DNA of 64,000 bases from JADZEM01 sp046328125 (GCA_046328125.1 JAXLXF010000006.1:62001-126000), one strand, 5' to 3'. Positions 34,727-43,273 are shown, counted from the first letter of the stretch. A program made the numbers and translations. Notes: generated from the sequence alone by a model not told the origin.

Positions 34727-35396
34727 TGTCGACCACCTTCCACACGCCGTCGATCCTCCGCAGCCGAAATGAGACTTTCACGACCTCTTCCGGCTCCGGC
34801 GCTCCCACCGGTTCGCGGGTGATCGGATCGATCAGGTAGCTGCGATTGAGGTACTCGTCGTACAGCTCGGCTTCGTCCTGGGTCAGACTCAGCAGCCCGA
34901 CCTCATGCTCCGCTTCGATCACCGCGGCGACGCCGCGAACCTGCAGGTCGGCGATCTGCTCCCGTTCGCGCTCGAGGGCCGGGCCGTCCAACACCTCGGG
35001 CAACCGGCTGACGTCGAGGGTCGCCGCGGCCTCGACCCGGATTGCCCAGAATGTGGAGTAGGCCGCTTCCACCTCCTCGAGCAGCGCCGCGTCGATCTCG
35101 ATGTCGACAGGGCCCGACACCGGACTCGGCTCTGGGTTCGGCCCCCCGTCGTTGGGCGACTCGACCTCGGGCAACTGGCGCCCCAGGATGATGGCGAGCC
35201 TCGGCGTCTCCGCCGCGTGGACGATCGCAACTGGTTCGAGACTGGTTGGGGGACGCAGGCGTCCGTTCAGGAAGGACGCCCCGCTGAGGATCAGCAGGAT
35301 GATGGCAAGTAGCGTGAGCCCCACCAGCCAGTGAGAGGGCCGGGCAGAGGCGTCATTGTCCCGACGAAGCTCAAAGCCGTCACGCATCTGACTCAT
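34710..35396 (-). CDS. Membrane-anchored hypothetical protein of the Tad operon
   Basis: 228 residues. A cytoplasmic start (MSQMRDGFELRRDND), one membrane helix (about 24-45, LVGLTLLAIILLILSGASFL), a Pro-rich linker, then a domain of about 130 residues with ALLEEVEAAYSTFWAIRVEA and a C-terminal VSFRLRRIDGVWKVVDSERH. The ending recalls NTF2-like/ARC6-IMS domains in secretion accessory proteins, which is a guess from pattern. GGAGG lies ten bases upstream of ATG 35396. Confidence 0.65.
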   Translation of the reverse strand: MSQMRDGFELRRDNDASARPSHWLVGLTLLAIILLILSGASFLNGRLRPPTSLEPVAIVHAAETPRLAIILGRQLPEVESPNDGGPNPEPSPVSGPVDIEIDAALLEEVEAAYSTFWAIRVEAAATLDVSRLPEVLDGPALEREREQIADLQVRGVAAVIEAEHEVGLLSLTQDEAELYDEYLNRSYLIDPITREPVGAPEPEEVVKVSFRLRRIDGVWKVVDSERHV

Positions 35397-35415
35397 GCTC
35401 GTCTTTCCTCCAGGG

Positions 35416-35883
35416 TTACTGATCTCCGCGCTCGATGCCGTGCCGGACCTCGGCGGTCGCGGCGGCGCTGACTTGGACTGTTCCGATGCCGATCAGCCGA
35501 AGGAAGCTGGTATGTGCGTCGCGGGCGGCCTCGACGCGGACGCGGTTGGGATCGACCTCGATTCGGACCTTGAGATCGCTCCCCTGGCGTTCTGCATGCT
35601 CGGCCGCCGCCCGGCGCGCGGCCGACTGGTCAAGGACGACGGTGCGCCCACGGCTCTCGCGATACACGCGGACATCGATCTGCTGGGCGCCGGCCCGCGC
35701 GGCCGAATCGGCGACGTTCTGAATCTCGCGCCGAGCGCCGAACACGAGTCCTCCGTCTGCCGCCAGGCCGACGACCGCCAGGAAGAGCGGCAGCATGACC
35801 GCCGTCCAGGCGATCGCCTGGCCACGCTGGGCTGCCGCGAGGACACCCGCCGTCGAGAGGCGCAGCCGCCGTCCGGGGCTCAT
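35416..35883 (-). CDS. TadG-like pilus assembly protein (Tad pseudopilin family)
   Basis: 155 residues. RGQAIAWTAVMLPLFLAVVG starts an N-terminal hydrophobic helix of the TadE/TadG type, followed by GLVFGARREIQNVADSAARA, the conserved post-helix region of TadG-like (Tad-domain) proteins. The rest is a small extracytoplasmic domain (HAERQGSDLKVRIEVDPNRV). It overlaps the upstream TadE gene by 4 bases. Likely a minor pilin that assists Tad pilus assembly. The length is shorter than typical TadG. Confidence 0.82.
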   Translation of the reverse strand: MSPGRRLRLSTAGVLAAAQRGQAIAWTAVMLPLFLAVVGLAADGGLVFGARREIQNVADSAARAGAQQIDVRVYRESRGRTVVLDQSAARRAAAEHAERQGSDLKVRIEVDPNRVRVEAARDAHTSFLRLIGIGTVQVSAAATAEVRHGIERGDQ

Positions 35884-36350
35884 CGGTTTCGCTCGCCCTG
35901 CCAGCGGCTGCGATAGGCGTCGATCCGCTCGACGTGTTCGCCGGACACCGTCACGTGCGCTCGGCTCAGCAGCGGCAGATCGTCGAGCGCTACGTCACCA
36001 CGGACCGACGCACGGACCTCGCCGCCACGACCGAACGCGCCCGGCTCGATCCGCACGTCGAGCGACCCGTCGGCGAGCCCGTAGCCGGCCGCGACCTCGC
36101 GACCTCGTGCCAGGCCGCGAGCTCGGGCGTCGGCCGCGGTGTCGGCCATCGCCGCAGCGCGCGCGGCCTCACGGGCGACGGCCTCGACGGCCATCTTCCC
36201 GTGAGCCACCCGCCCGGCAGCCACGACGCCGAAGGCCAGCGTCAAGAGCAGGGGCACCACCAGCGCCGTCTCGACCAGGGCCTGCCCACGCCGGTGGGAC
36301 GGCCACGATCGAGTCCCGCTGTCGGCCGGCCTAGCGGTCCGGGCCGGCAC
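35880..36350 (-). CDS. TadE-like pseudopilin
   Basis: 156 residues. The motif RRGQALVETALVVPLLLTLA gives a prepilin-like site: cleavage after Gly leaves QALVE with Glu at +5, as the CpaA peptidase requires. A helix (to about residue 45) and an alpha/beta head (MAVEAVAREAARAAAMADTA) follow. It overlaps both neighbours (4 and 20 bases), indicating tight coupling in the operon. Confidence 0.85.
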   Translation of the reverse strand: MPARTARPADSGTRSWPSHRRGQALVETALVVPLLLTLAFGVVAAGRVAHGKMAVEAVAREAARAAAMADTAADARARGLARGREVAAGYGLADGSLDVRIEPGAFGRGGEVRASVRGDVALDDLPLLSRAHVTVSGEHVERIDAYRSRWQGERNR

Positions 36351-36756
36351 GGAACCGCTCCTTGCTGACGACGGACCGTGCCGCGACCGGTAGCCTCGCG
36401 TCGCCCGCCCACGGGATGATCAGGCGCAGGCGCCCCTGCGCCTCGACGCGCACCGCATCGGTTCCCTCGGCCCCGCCGACGGAGACGTCGTCAACGGATC
36501 GGCCCAGCCCGGCCTCCAGCAGGGCTCGGGTGTGGCTCACGCCCTCGGCGAGGGATCGGTCCTCGCTCGCCGCGACCCGAGCACCGTCCTGGACCGCTCC
36601 CGTCATCACGTTCTGGGCGTGGACGAACAGGGCGAACTGGACGAGTCCGATCGCGGTCATGAGTAGCAGCGGGAAGGCGATCGCCGCCTCCACCATGCCC
36701 TGACCGCGCTGCCAGGTACGCCTGCGAGCGATCGGGCGAGCGAGGACGACCCTCAC
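36331..36756 (-). CDS. TadE-like pseudopilin
   Basis: 141 residues. RGQGMVEAAIAFPLLLMTAI again gives Gly-Gln and Glu at +5, followed by FALFVHAQNVMTGAVQDGAR, the standard TadE continuation. The C-terminal head is small. Three TadE/TadG-type proteins in a row is normal for Tad loci in Gram-positive-like bacteria. It starts 4 bases inside the Flp pilin stop. Confidence 0.87.
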   Translation of the reverse strand: MRVVLARPIARRRTWQRGQGMVEAAIAFPLLLMTAIGLVQFALFVHAQNVMTGAVQDGARVAASEDRSLAEGVSHTRALLEAGLGRSVDDVSVGGAEGTDAVRVEAQGRLRLIIPWAGDARLPVAARSVVSKERFRAGPDR

Positions 36757-36986
36757 TGTCCGCCCCCACCCAGCCCCGAGAGACGTCCGAGAATGTTCTG
36801 GAAGACAGTCGCGATCCCGCCGCCCAGGGCCTGGACGGCAGCCATGGCGACGATCGCGATCAGCGCCGCGAGAATGGCGTACTCGACCATCGACTGGCCG
36901 GGATGGGTCGCCGCTACGAATCGACCGAAGCGGTCGATTCGTCGCAGTAGCGCGTTTACGAGGAGCACGACGTACGGCGTCATCAT
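36753..36986 (-). CDS. flp: Flp-family major pilin
   Basis: 77 residues. A 30-residue basic leader precedes the cleavage motif HPGQSMVEYAILAALIAIVA: after the Gly the mature pilin is 47 residues, with Glu at +5 and Tyr at +6, the Flp signature. The tail is Gly-rich (GRLSGLGGGGQ). It would form the Tad pilus fibre after processing by CpaA. The leader is longer than in many Flp pilins. It sits between TadC and the TadE genes. Confidence 0.9.
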   Translation of the reverse strand: MMTPYVVLLVNALLRRIDRFGRFVAATHPGQSMVEYAILAALIAIVAMAAVQALGGGIATVFQNILGRLSGLGGGGQ

Positions 36987-37053
36987 CTGAGGTTCTCCTT
37001 CTCCGCGTTCTCCGCTTCCGCCGAGCAGCAGGCCGGGTGCGACGCCGGCCTGC

Positions 37054-38037
37054 CTATCCGCCGAGGCGCATCAGCTCCACGGCGGCTGGAACCAGCAACA
37101 CCACGAACAGGACGGGCAGGATGAAGAGGGCGACCGGCAGGAGCATCCGCACGCTCGCCTTGCCGCCCTCCTCGACGATCCGAAGCCGCTTGCGCTCGCG
37201 GAGCGCCTCGGCCTGCGCGGTGAGGGTCTGAGTCAGCGGGATGCCCTGCTCGTGGGCGGCTCGGAGCTGCGAGGCGAAGCTCACCAATTCGGGAACGCCC
37301 ACTCGATCGGCCATCTCCTCGAGGGACTCGATCAAGGGCTGCCCCCGGAGCGTCATGTCGCGGCGAGCGTGCTGCAGCTCGCGGGCGACCGTGCCCGCAC
37401 CGTGTCGGGCGACCTGGTCCAGCGCCTGTTCGAGCGCCAGGCCGGCCGACGTCGCGATCGTGAGCATGTCGAGGATGATCGGCAGCTCCATCAGACACTC
37501 GGTCCGGCGGTCGGCGAGGTGGCGGTCGAGCTGCCAGTCCGGACCGATGAACCCGACGGCCGCACCGACAAGCCAGCTCCAGACCGGCCAGGGACCGAAC
37601 GGATGGACGCCGAGCGCGTTCATGAGCGGGAAGATGACGAGGCCGATCAGGGCCGCCGCGACCTTCTCGCCGAAGAACTGGGACGGCTCGACACCCGGTC
37701 GGGCGACGCGCAGCTTCCGATCGAGCTCGGCGCCGCCGCCGAGTCCGACGCGGGAGAGGACGAGCCGAGCCAGCCGGCCGAGGTCGTCCAGCACGGGTCG
37801 CAGCAACGATTCGAGGAGCCGCGAGTGGAAGAACGGCCGGACCTCACGGCGCCGCCGATCGGTCTCGATCCGCTCGTCGACGTCGAGGCGACGCAGGCGT
37901 TCGGCAAGGTCGAGCTTCGGGCGCCCGATCGGCTGGCCGGTCACGAGGAGATACGCCCCGAGCCCGAAGGCCGCTCCCAGGAGCAGCGGCATCGGCCGCA
38001 ACGAGACGGCCTCGATCGGGAAGGGAATCGGCATCAT
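37054..38037 (-). CDS. tadC: Tad pilus inner-membrane platform protein TadC
   Basis: 327 residues. The C-terminal half has the GspF/TadC pattern: LMELPIILDMLTIATSAGLA, then ARELQHARRDMTLRGQPLIE and LVSFASQLRAAHEQGIPLTQ, ending in two membrane helices (VRMLLPVALFILPVLFVVLL). Two helices lie around residues 125-165. It forms the platform with TadB on which the CpaF ATPase acts. Start ATG 38037 overlaps the TadB stop; ATG 38034 is equally possible. Confidence 0.9.
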   Translation of the reverse strand: MMPIPFPIEAVSLRPMPLLLGAAFGLGAYLLVTGQPIGRPKLDLAERLRRLDVDERIETDRRRREVRPFFHSRLLESLLRPVLDDLGRLARLVLSRVGLGGGAELDRKLRVARPGVEPSQFFGEKVAAALIGLVIFPLMNALGVHPFGPWPVWSWLVGAAVGFIGPDWQLDRHLADRRTECLMELPIILDMLTIATSAGLALEQALDQVARHGAGTVARELQHARRDMTLRGQPLIESLEEMADRVGVPELVSFASQLRAAHEQGIPLTQTLTAQAEALRERKRLRIVEEGGKASVRMLLPVALFILPVLFVVLLVPAAVELMRLGG

Positions 38038-38891
38038 CGGAGGATCCTCCGCTCCGTCGGCAACCGGGTCATCCAGCGCATGCCGACATAGCCGACGAAG
38101 ATGCTCAGGAGGCAGCCGGCAAGCAGCACCTGACCCCACCAGTCGCTGAAGATGCTCAGGTAGGTCGGGTTGATCTGACGAATGAGGACGAGCACCACCA
38201 GCGGCATCGCGGCGACGATCCGCGCGGACAGGACGTTCCGTGCCTGGAGCGCCCGCAGCTCGTCCTGAATCCGCAGCTGCGCCCGAGTTGCGTGAGCGAG
38301 ACGATCGAGCACCTGGCTCACGTTGCGCCCGCCGAGCCGATCGTTGAGGACGAGGCTCGCCGCGACGACGTCGAAGAGCGGGTCGGCGAGCCGATCGCGC
38401 ATCGCCCCGATCGCCGGCTCGAATCCCATGAGTCGCATCTCGCGCACGAGCGTCGTGAGCTCGGGTCTCATTGCTACCGGCCCGCCGCGAGCCAGTCCAA
38501 CGAACGCGTCGGGCACCGCGAGGCCGGTACGGATCGCATCGCGTAGCTGGCCGATCGCCTCGACCATCGCGGCCTGTACCTCGGCACGCCGTCGGTCTTG
38601 ACGGCGGACGAGGTAGGCGAGCGGCGCCACGGCACCCAAAGCGCCGGCGAGTAGGCTGACGACGGTCCAGCCGAGCGTCAGTTGAGTCGCTCCTGCTGCA
38701 ACGATGGCTGCGCAGGACGATGAGAGCAGAAGCCCCTGTGGAGAGGCCCCGGGAAGCCCGACCCGTGCCAGCGCGCCCTCGACGGGACGACGCCACCACG
38801 CCTCGGCATTCCCGTGACGAGGCACGGTGAGCCCCTCGTAGACGAGGTACACACCGGCTCCGAACACGATGGAAAGGGCCAATGGAATCAT
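38034..38891 (-). CDS. tadB: Tad pilus inner-membrane platform protein TadB
   Basis: 285 residues with N-terminal (1-20), central (about 60-95) and C-terminal (about 225-275) membrane helices. The GspF-like cytoplasmic part reads MVEAIGQLRDAIRTGLAVPD and RNVSQVLDRLAHATRAQLRI. First gene of the leftward tadBC-flp-tadE block; the SARP-type promoter C lies 25 bases upstream of its ATG. Confidence 0.9.
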   Translation of the reverse strand: MIPLALSIVFGAGVYLVYEGLTVPRHGNAEAWWRRPVEGALARVGLPGASPQGLLLSSSCAAIVAAGATQLTLGWTVVSLLAGALGAVAPLAYLVRRQDRRRAEVQAAMVEAIGQLRDAIRTGLAVPDAFVGLARGGPVAMRPELTTLVREMRLMGFEPAIGAMRDRLADPLFDVVAASLVLNDRLGGRNVSQVLDRLAHATRAQLRIQDELRALQARNVLSARIVAAMPLVVLVLIRQINPTYLSIFSDWWGQVLLAGCLLSIFVGYVGMRWMTRLPTERRILR

Positions 38892-38915
38892 GGTGCGGAC
38901 GCTCCTGCAGGGTTC

Positions 38916-38980
38916 AGGCTAAAGGCCCCGAGCTACGTGCCGGCTACATGCCGGTTACTTGCGAGGAACTTGGCGGTTAC
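38916..38980 (-). promoter_or_regulatory. SARP-type promoter C (five heptamers, Tad operon)
   Basis: Leftward heptamers GTAACCG (38980-38974), GTTCCTC (38969-38963), GTAACCG (38958-38952), GTAGCCG (38947-38941) and GTAGCTC (38936-38930) are in exact 11-bp steps. Eight bases (GGGGCCTT) and TAGCCT (38921-38916) follow. The start codon of tadB is at 38891. Confidence 0.8.
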
Positions 38981-39015
38981 ATCGACGAATCCCGGAAGAA
39001 TCTCGCCCTGCCGAT

Positions 39016-40341
39016 CTACGGATTGGTCTCGACGGCGGGCGGAAGCGCGTAGGCGACGCCTCGGGACGCGATCTTCGCGAGGCAGCGGGGTCGGATGCCG
39101 GTCCAGGCGAGCCGATCGCGCGTCGGATCGATCCCCCAGATCTCATTGCCGGTGACGACGTCGCCTTCGAGGCCGGTCACTTCGAAGATGCTCACCAGTC
39201 TGCGACGGCCAGTCCGCGGCTCGAACCGCACCTGCAGCACGAGCTCGATCGTTCGGGCGACCATCTTGGTGAGCGCGTCGTTGGTCAGCCGCTCCTCGGC
39301 CATCATCGCGAGCGTCGCCAATCGATCGAGCGCATCGCGGGGTGAGCTGCCGTGGATCGTCGTCAGGCTGCCCTCGTGGCCGGTGTTCATCGCCAGGAGC
39401 ATGTCGAGCGCCTCGGCGCCCCGGACCTCGCCGACGACGATCCGGGTCGGTCGCATGCGCAGCGCGTTGCGGACCAGGTCGCGAATGCGGATCTCGCCGA
39501 GTCCCTCGACGTTGCTGGCGCGGGCCTGGAGCGCCACACAATCCGGCAGTTGCCGCTCGAGCTGCAGCTCGGCAACCTCCTCGACCGTGACGACCCGCTC
39601 GTCGAGCGAGGCGATCGACGAGCCGAGCGCGTTGAGCAGGGTGGTCTTCCCGCTGCCGGTCGGCCCACTGACGAGGATGTTCACGCCGCCCTGTACGGCG
39701 GCATCGAGGAAGAGCGCAGCCGACTCGGTGAGGGTGCCGAGCTCGACCAGCTGTTCGAGCGACTGCGCCCGCAGCAGGAACTTACGAATCGTGAGGCTGC
39801 ACCAGCGCGTCGTCGCGGGCGGGATCGCCGCGTTCAGTCGAGAGCCGTCCGGCAGTCGGGCGTCGACCATCGGCGAAGACTCGTCGAGCCGGCGACCGAG
39901 CGGGCCGACCAGTCGCTTGACCAGCCCGCGCAGCTCCTCGTCATCGTCGAAGAAGAGATCCTGGGCGAGCTGCTTCCGACCGCGTCCGATGCCAAAGATC
40001 CGGTTCGGACCGTTGCAGATGATCTCTTCCACCGTCGGGTCGTCGATCAGGGGCTGCAGGATGCCGAGCCGGAGGAGGCCGTCGAAGAGTCGTTGCTCGA
40101 CGCCCTCGGGATCGACGAGCAAGGGCGCGTTCGTCATCGCCGCTCGGCGCTGATACGCCGCCACCCGCTCGCGGATCAGCGCGGCGATCCGCTCCTCGTC
40201 GGCCGAGCTCGGGACCAGCAGCTGCTGATCGCCGAGCAGGCGACTCACCGCTGCCCGCACCTCGTCCCGAAGTGCTCGCTCAGTGGCCCGATCGAGACCG
40301 ACCGGAGGTAGCCCGCGCCGGGGTGCGAGTATCGTGCTCAT
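39016..40341 (-). CDS. cpaF: Tad pilus assembly ATPase CpaF/TadA
   Basis: 441 residues. An N-terminal helical part, then the VirB11/PilB-like secretion ATPase: Walker A VSGPTGSGKTTLLNALGSSI, an Asp box (RVVTVEEVAELQL), Walker B and His box (RIVVGEVRGAEALDMLLAMN, then TGHEGSLTTIH). It powers pilus extension and, in Tad systems, retraction. ATG 40341 lies 62 bases inside the CpaE gene. It is in the cpaB-cpaE-cpaF unit and separated from tadB by promoter C. Confidence 0.94.
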   Translation of the reverse strand: MSTILAPRRGLPPVGLDRATERALRDEVRAAVSRLLGDQQLLVPSSADEERIAALIRERVAAYQRRAAMTNAPLLVDPEGVEQRLFDGLLRLGILQPLIDDPTVEEIICNGPNRIFGIGRGRKQLAQDLFFDDDEELRGLVKRLVGPLGRRLDESSPMVDARLPDGSRLNAAIPPATTRWCSLTIRKFLLRAQSLEQLVELGTLTESAALFLDAAVQGGVNILVSGPTGSGKTTLLNALGSSIASLDERVVTVEEVAELQLERQLPDCVALQARASNVEGLGEIRIRDLVRNALRMRPTRIVVGEVRGAEALDMLLAMNTGHEGSLTTIHGSSPRDALDRLATLAMMAEERLTNDALTKMVARTIELVLQVRFEPRTGRRRLVSIFEVTGLEGDVVTGNEIWGIDPTRDRLAWTGIRPRCLAKIASRGVAYALPPAVETNP

Positions 40342-41719
40342 CGCCAGGCCGTCCTAAGGTATGGAGTCCGCGCTGTTGGGTCCGACGGGGCGGTCGACTC
40401 GGCACGAGATGCCGAATGAAGCCTAGCTTCCCGTTGCGACCCTGGTCGTCTGGCAATCGGATCTCACCGCCGTGCACGCGCTCGGCGAGGTCCAGCAACG
40501 ATCTGGCGGCCGGCCCACGTCCGCTGAGCACGAGTGGGCGTTGCACGGCGAGCGCGCGCTGGGTAGCAACCTGATCGTTCGGAATGACGGCCGCCGTGGC
40601 CAGTTCGAGCGCCCAGTCGATCTCGGACCGGCCGTGATGGAATCGGCGGTCATGCCGATTGACCACGAGGGCGATTCGATCTCGACCGATCCCAAGCTGA
40701 CCGTGCAGGAGGCCGAGGCCGGTTCGGGCACGCCAGAGACCTACGACGTCGGCCGCGGTCACGAGCAAGACCTGATCGGCGACCTGGAGGGCGGCGCGAT
40801 GGGGAGCCGTTTCCCGACTCAGGAGGTCGGCGCCGACATCCAGAATGACGAATCGGTAGCGCTCGCGAAGCTCGCGGACCAGCCGCTCGACGAATCGCAT
40901 GGTGATTCCTGTCCGAAGCTCGAGCTTCGGCGAGCCGCAGATGACCGAACCGTGCGCACAGTCAGCGTCGAGTGGCTGCGCCTCCTGCTCGATGGCGTGC
41001 GTCCACTCGCCGGCGCTCTCGGGTTCGGCGTGAGCCAGCATGTACAGATTTCGGGTCGGGTCGGCGTCGATATGCGCCGCCGCGCTCGGGCCGGACAGAT
41101 CGACGTCGACGAGCACGGTCGGCGCGACCATTCCCAGACCGGCCGCCAGGTTCAGCGCGACGGTCGTCCTGCCCGGACTCCCGGGACCGCTCGCGATCGC
41201 GATGACGGCCAGGGCGGGCGAAGCCATTTCAGCCGCAAAGTCGCTGGGCGTCCCGCTCTCGACCTCCATCGTCTTGGTCGGCGGAACGTGTCGTTCGCCA
41301 CGGATTGCGACAAGAAGCGACTGATGCACCGTCGTCGGGTCCGCGTCGAGTGGCAGGACCAGGCAGGAGGCGTGTTGCCAGCCCGGTTCGTCCGGATGAT
41401 GTGCCAGGAGGACGAGCGGCAGTCGAGCACGGGTCAGCTCGGCGAGCACGGAGGGCGTGAGGCGGTGGAGTCCCTCGGCGAGCAGGCAGGCGTCCACTCG
41501 CTCGCGCCGAACGCACTCCAGCACCTGGTCGGCAGACAGGCAACGTTGCACCACGGCGAGCTCGCCGGTCTCGACCAGGCTCGGCAGGAGGTCTCGCTCG
41601 CGCTCCGAATCGCCGAGGCCGACCGCGACTCGGAGCCCCGACAGGTCATGCATCGGGCGGTGATCGACGTGACCGGACCTGTTCGGGTCGACCGGCCTGC
41701 CGTCAGGAGTGCGTTCCAT
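40280..41719 (-). CDS. cpaE: CpaE/TadZ-like MinD/ParA-family ATPase
   Basis: 479 residues from ATG 41719. A receiver-like N-terminal domain (about 30-125, LRVAVGLGDSERERDLLPSL) is followed by a P-loop domain of the ParA/MinD type. Its Walker A reads GPGSPGRTTVALNLAAGL: Arg replaces the usual catalytic Lys. VDVDLSGPSAAAHID and FVILDVGADLLS follow as the switch regions. TadZ proteins place the pilus machine at the cell pole. The C-terminal 20 residues overlap the start of cpaF, an unusually long overlap. Confidence 0.82.
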   Translation of the reverse strand: MERTPDGRPVDPNRSGHVDHRPMHDLSGLRVAVGLGDSERERDLLPSLVETGELAVVQRCLSADQVLECVRRERVDACLLAEGLHRLTPSVLAELTRARLPLVLLAHHPDEPGWQHASCLVLPLDADPTTVHQSLLVAIRGERHVPPTKTMEVESGTPSDFAAEMASPALAVIAIASGPGSPGRTTVALNLAAGLGMVAPTVLVDVDLSGPSAAAHIDADPTRNLYMLAHAEPESAGEWTHAIEQEAQPLDADCAHGSVICGSPKLELRTGITMRFVERLVRELRERYRFVILDVGADLLSRETAPHRAALQVADQVLLVTAADVVGLWRARTGLGLLHGQLGIGRDRIALVVNRHDRRFHHGRSEIDWALELATAAVIPNDQVATQRALAVQRPLVLSGRGPAARSLLDLAERVHGGEIRLPDDQGRNGKLGFIRHLVPSRPPRRTQQRGLHTLGRPGDEHDTRTPARATSGRSRSGH

Positions 41720-41720
41720 G

Positions 41721-42413
41721 TCAGGGCGTCTCCACCGGGAGAAGCGCCACGTCCAGATCGCCATTTCGTTTGGCGACCGTGAGCTGGAGGCCCTGCTCCT
41801 GCGTCACGATCAGCGTCAGCGAGCTGATCGAGCTTCTGTCGTCGCGACCGAGGGCGTCAGCATCGCTCGTGTTGATCACCGTCGATTGATCGTCGCGACC
41901 GACCTCGTACACCGTGACCCGCGGCAGCACGACCGAGGTTCGGGACTCGGGCCGTCCCTTGTTCGTCGTGACCAGTATCTGGACCGCGTCGCCAGGGCGG
42001 ATCAGGCCGCCGGCTGCCGTGTCCGTGCTGACCGGGATCGTCAGTGCCAGCTGACCTGGCATCAGCGGTGGCCGACCGGAGAGCTGGGCCCGGACGAGGA
42101 TCTGCTGGCCGTGCAGCGGCCCGGCGAGCTGGCGGCCCACGACCGCGGCCCGCTCCTCGGCCGGAACCGCGGCGGCGAAGATCGCATCGTCCACCCGAAC
42201 GTTGGCCACGGCCACATCGGAGGCGCCGAGCATCGCCCCGGTGGGCCGATCGCGGGTGGCGACGAGTACGGCCTTCGTGTCGGTGGATGTCGACCAGAAG
42301 GCGATGGACCCTCCGATGGAGACGAGCATCAGGAACAACCCGAATAGCGCGCGTGAATCGAGTCGCCACGGCTTGCGGAGCGCGCGTCTCGGCGTGAGCG
42401 TCGTGCTGGCCAT
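41721..42413 (-). CDS. cpaB: CpaB/RcpC-like SAF-domain pilus protein
   Basis: 230 residues from ATG 42413. One membrane helix (about 22-42, ALFGLFLMLVSIGGSIAFWS) precedes an SAF/Flp-assembly domain: VLVATRDRPTGAMLGASDVA, GRQLAGPLHGQQILVRAQLS, then LTIPVSTDTAAGGLIRPGDA and VQILVTTNK. CpaB acts in the periplasm or wall side of the Tad machine. It is the first gene of the cpaB-cpaE-cpaF unit, one base before the cpaE start. Confidence 0.88.
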   Translation of the reverse strand: MASTTLTPRRALRKPWRLDSRALFGLFLMLVSIGGSIAFWSTSTDTKAVLVATRDRPTGAMLGASDVAVANVRVDDAIFAAAVPAEERAAVVGRQLAGPLHGQQILVRAQLSGRPPLMPGQLALTIPVSTDTAAGGLIRPGDAVQILVTTNKGRPESRTSVVLPRVTVYEVGRDDQSTVINTSDADALGRDDRSSISSLTLIVTQEQGLQLTVAKRNGDLDVALLPVETP

Positions 42414-42520
42414 CGTCGTCCCTGCCAGGATGCGGTCGTGGAATCGTCGATGCGGGGCACGTCGTCTGTTGGCGACGCCCGCCTCGATCGTCGACTCTCG
42501 GATCAAGCAACCGTCTCGGG

Positions 42521-42544
42521 TGATCAATTAACGTAGGTTGATCA
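42521..42544. promoter_or_regulatory. Operator-like inverted repeat in cpaB leader region
   Basis: TGATCAA (42521-42527) and TTGATCA (42538-42544) form a perfect 7-bp inverted repeat with a 10-base centre. It lies just downstream of the predicted leftward -10 box, where a repressor would block initiation of cpaB. Confidence 0.6.
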
Positions 42545-42554
42545 CTGCTGAATA

Positions 42555-42594
42555 AGCATAAACTGAAATGAACGACTTTGTCAACTGTAGTTGA
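42555..42594 (-). promoter_or_regulatory. Promoter of cpaB-cpaE-cpaF with overlapping palindrome
   Basis: Leftward -35 TTGACA (42584-42579), 18-base spacer and -10 TATGCT (42560-42555). The -35 lies inside a 14-bp palindrome (TCAACTGTAGTTGA, 42581-42594), another likely operator. This is the only classical housekeeping promoter among the leftward units. Confidence 0.6.
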
Positions 42595-42612
42595 GAAGAG
42601 AGATGGCTGCGC

Positions 42613-42641
42613 TTCACATCAGTTAATTTCCGTGGTATACT
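42613..42641 (+). promoter_or_regulatory. Promoter of XRE regulator gene
   Basis: TTCACA (42613-42618), a 17-base spacer and TATACT (42636-42641), close to the sigma-70 consensus. The start of transcription would be near 42648, 36 bases before the ATG. Confidence 0.65.
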
Positions 42642-42683
42642 GGGGTACGATCTCGAGGCTGCGGTTCTACCTGGAGCGCGGAC

Positions 42684-43196
42684 ATGGCTGCCGAGCCAGG
42701 GGGTGCGTCGATCTCTGAGGCTGAAGCGCCGCTCCCGATTTCACTGTCCCAGAAGCTGGACCATCTCTTCCGAACGGTCCATCCGTCCGAGCGAGGTGAG
42801 TACACCTTCGAGGAAGTGGCCGAGGAGATTCGTGCCCGCGGCGGCCCGACGATCTCCGCCACCTATATCTGGCAGCTCCGCAAGGGGCTACGCGACAACC
42901 CGACCAAGAAGCACCTCGAGGCGCTCGCCGACTTCTTCGGCGTGCCGCCGGCGTACTTCTTCGACAACGATGCCGCTACGCGCATCGACGCGGAGCTCGC
43001 CCTCCTGGTGGCGCTTCGCGATGGTTCAGTCCGTCAGCTCGCGCTCAGGGCGTTCGGTCTCTCCCCGAGTAGCCTGAAGACCATCGCAAGCATGGTCGAG
43101 CGAGTCAGAGAGCTCGAAGGCCTGCCGGATCAGCTGACGGTGCCGACGGCTGATTCGGTTGCCGCAAGCGATCAGAGTAACGCAGACGAGACCTGA
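42684..43196 (+). CDS. XRE-family helix-turn-helix regulator
   Basis: 170 residues. The HTH lies at about 45-95: YTFEEVAEEIRARGGPTISA, YIWQLRKGLRDNPTKKHLEA, LADFFGVPPAYFF, the extended XRE form also found in EspR-like actinobacterial regulators. A C-terminal helical region (LPSSLKTIASMVERVRELEG-like) may dimerise. It is divergent from the cpaB unit across 270 bases holding two palindromes and two promoters, so it probably controls itself and the pilus genes. Confidence 0.87.
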   Translation: MAAEPGGASISEAEAPLPISLSQKLDHLFRTVHPSERGEYTFEEVAEEIRARGGPTISATYIWQLRKGLRDNPTKKHLEALADFFGVPPAYFFDNDAATRIDAELALLVALRDGSVRQLALRAFGLSPSSLKTIASMVERVRELEGLPDQLTVPTADSVAASDQSNADET

Positions 43197-43273
43197 TTCG
43201 CTGCGAGCTCACTTGAATGCCCGGCGTCGGTCTCGGTACGCTGTAAAAGTCGCATCACAGCAAGGAAGCACTC

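Noticed and set aside
38411..38432. A second attachment site suggested by a CGAATCCC match to the tRNA T-arm
   Set aside because: Only eight bases match and it lies inside tadB.
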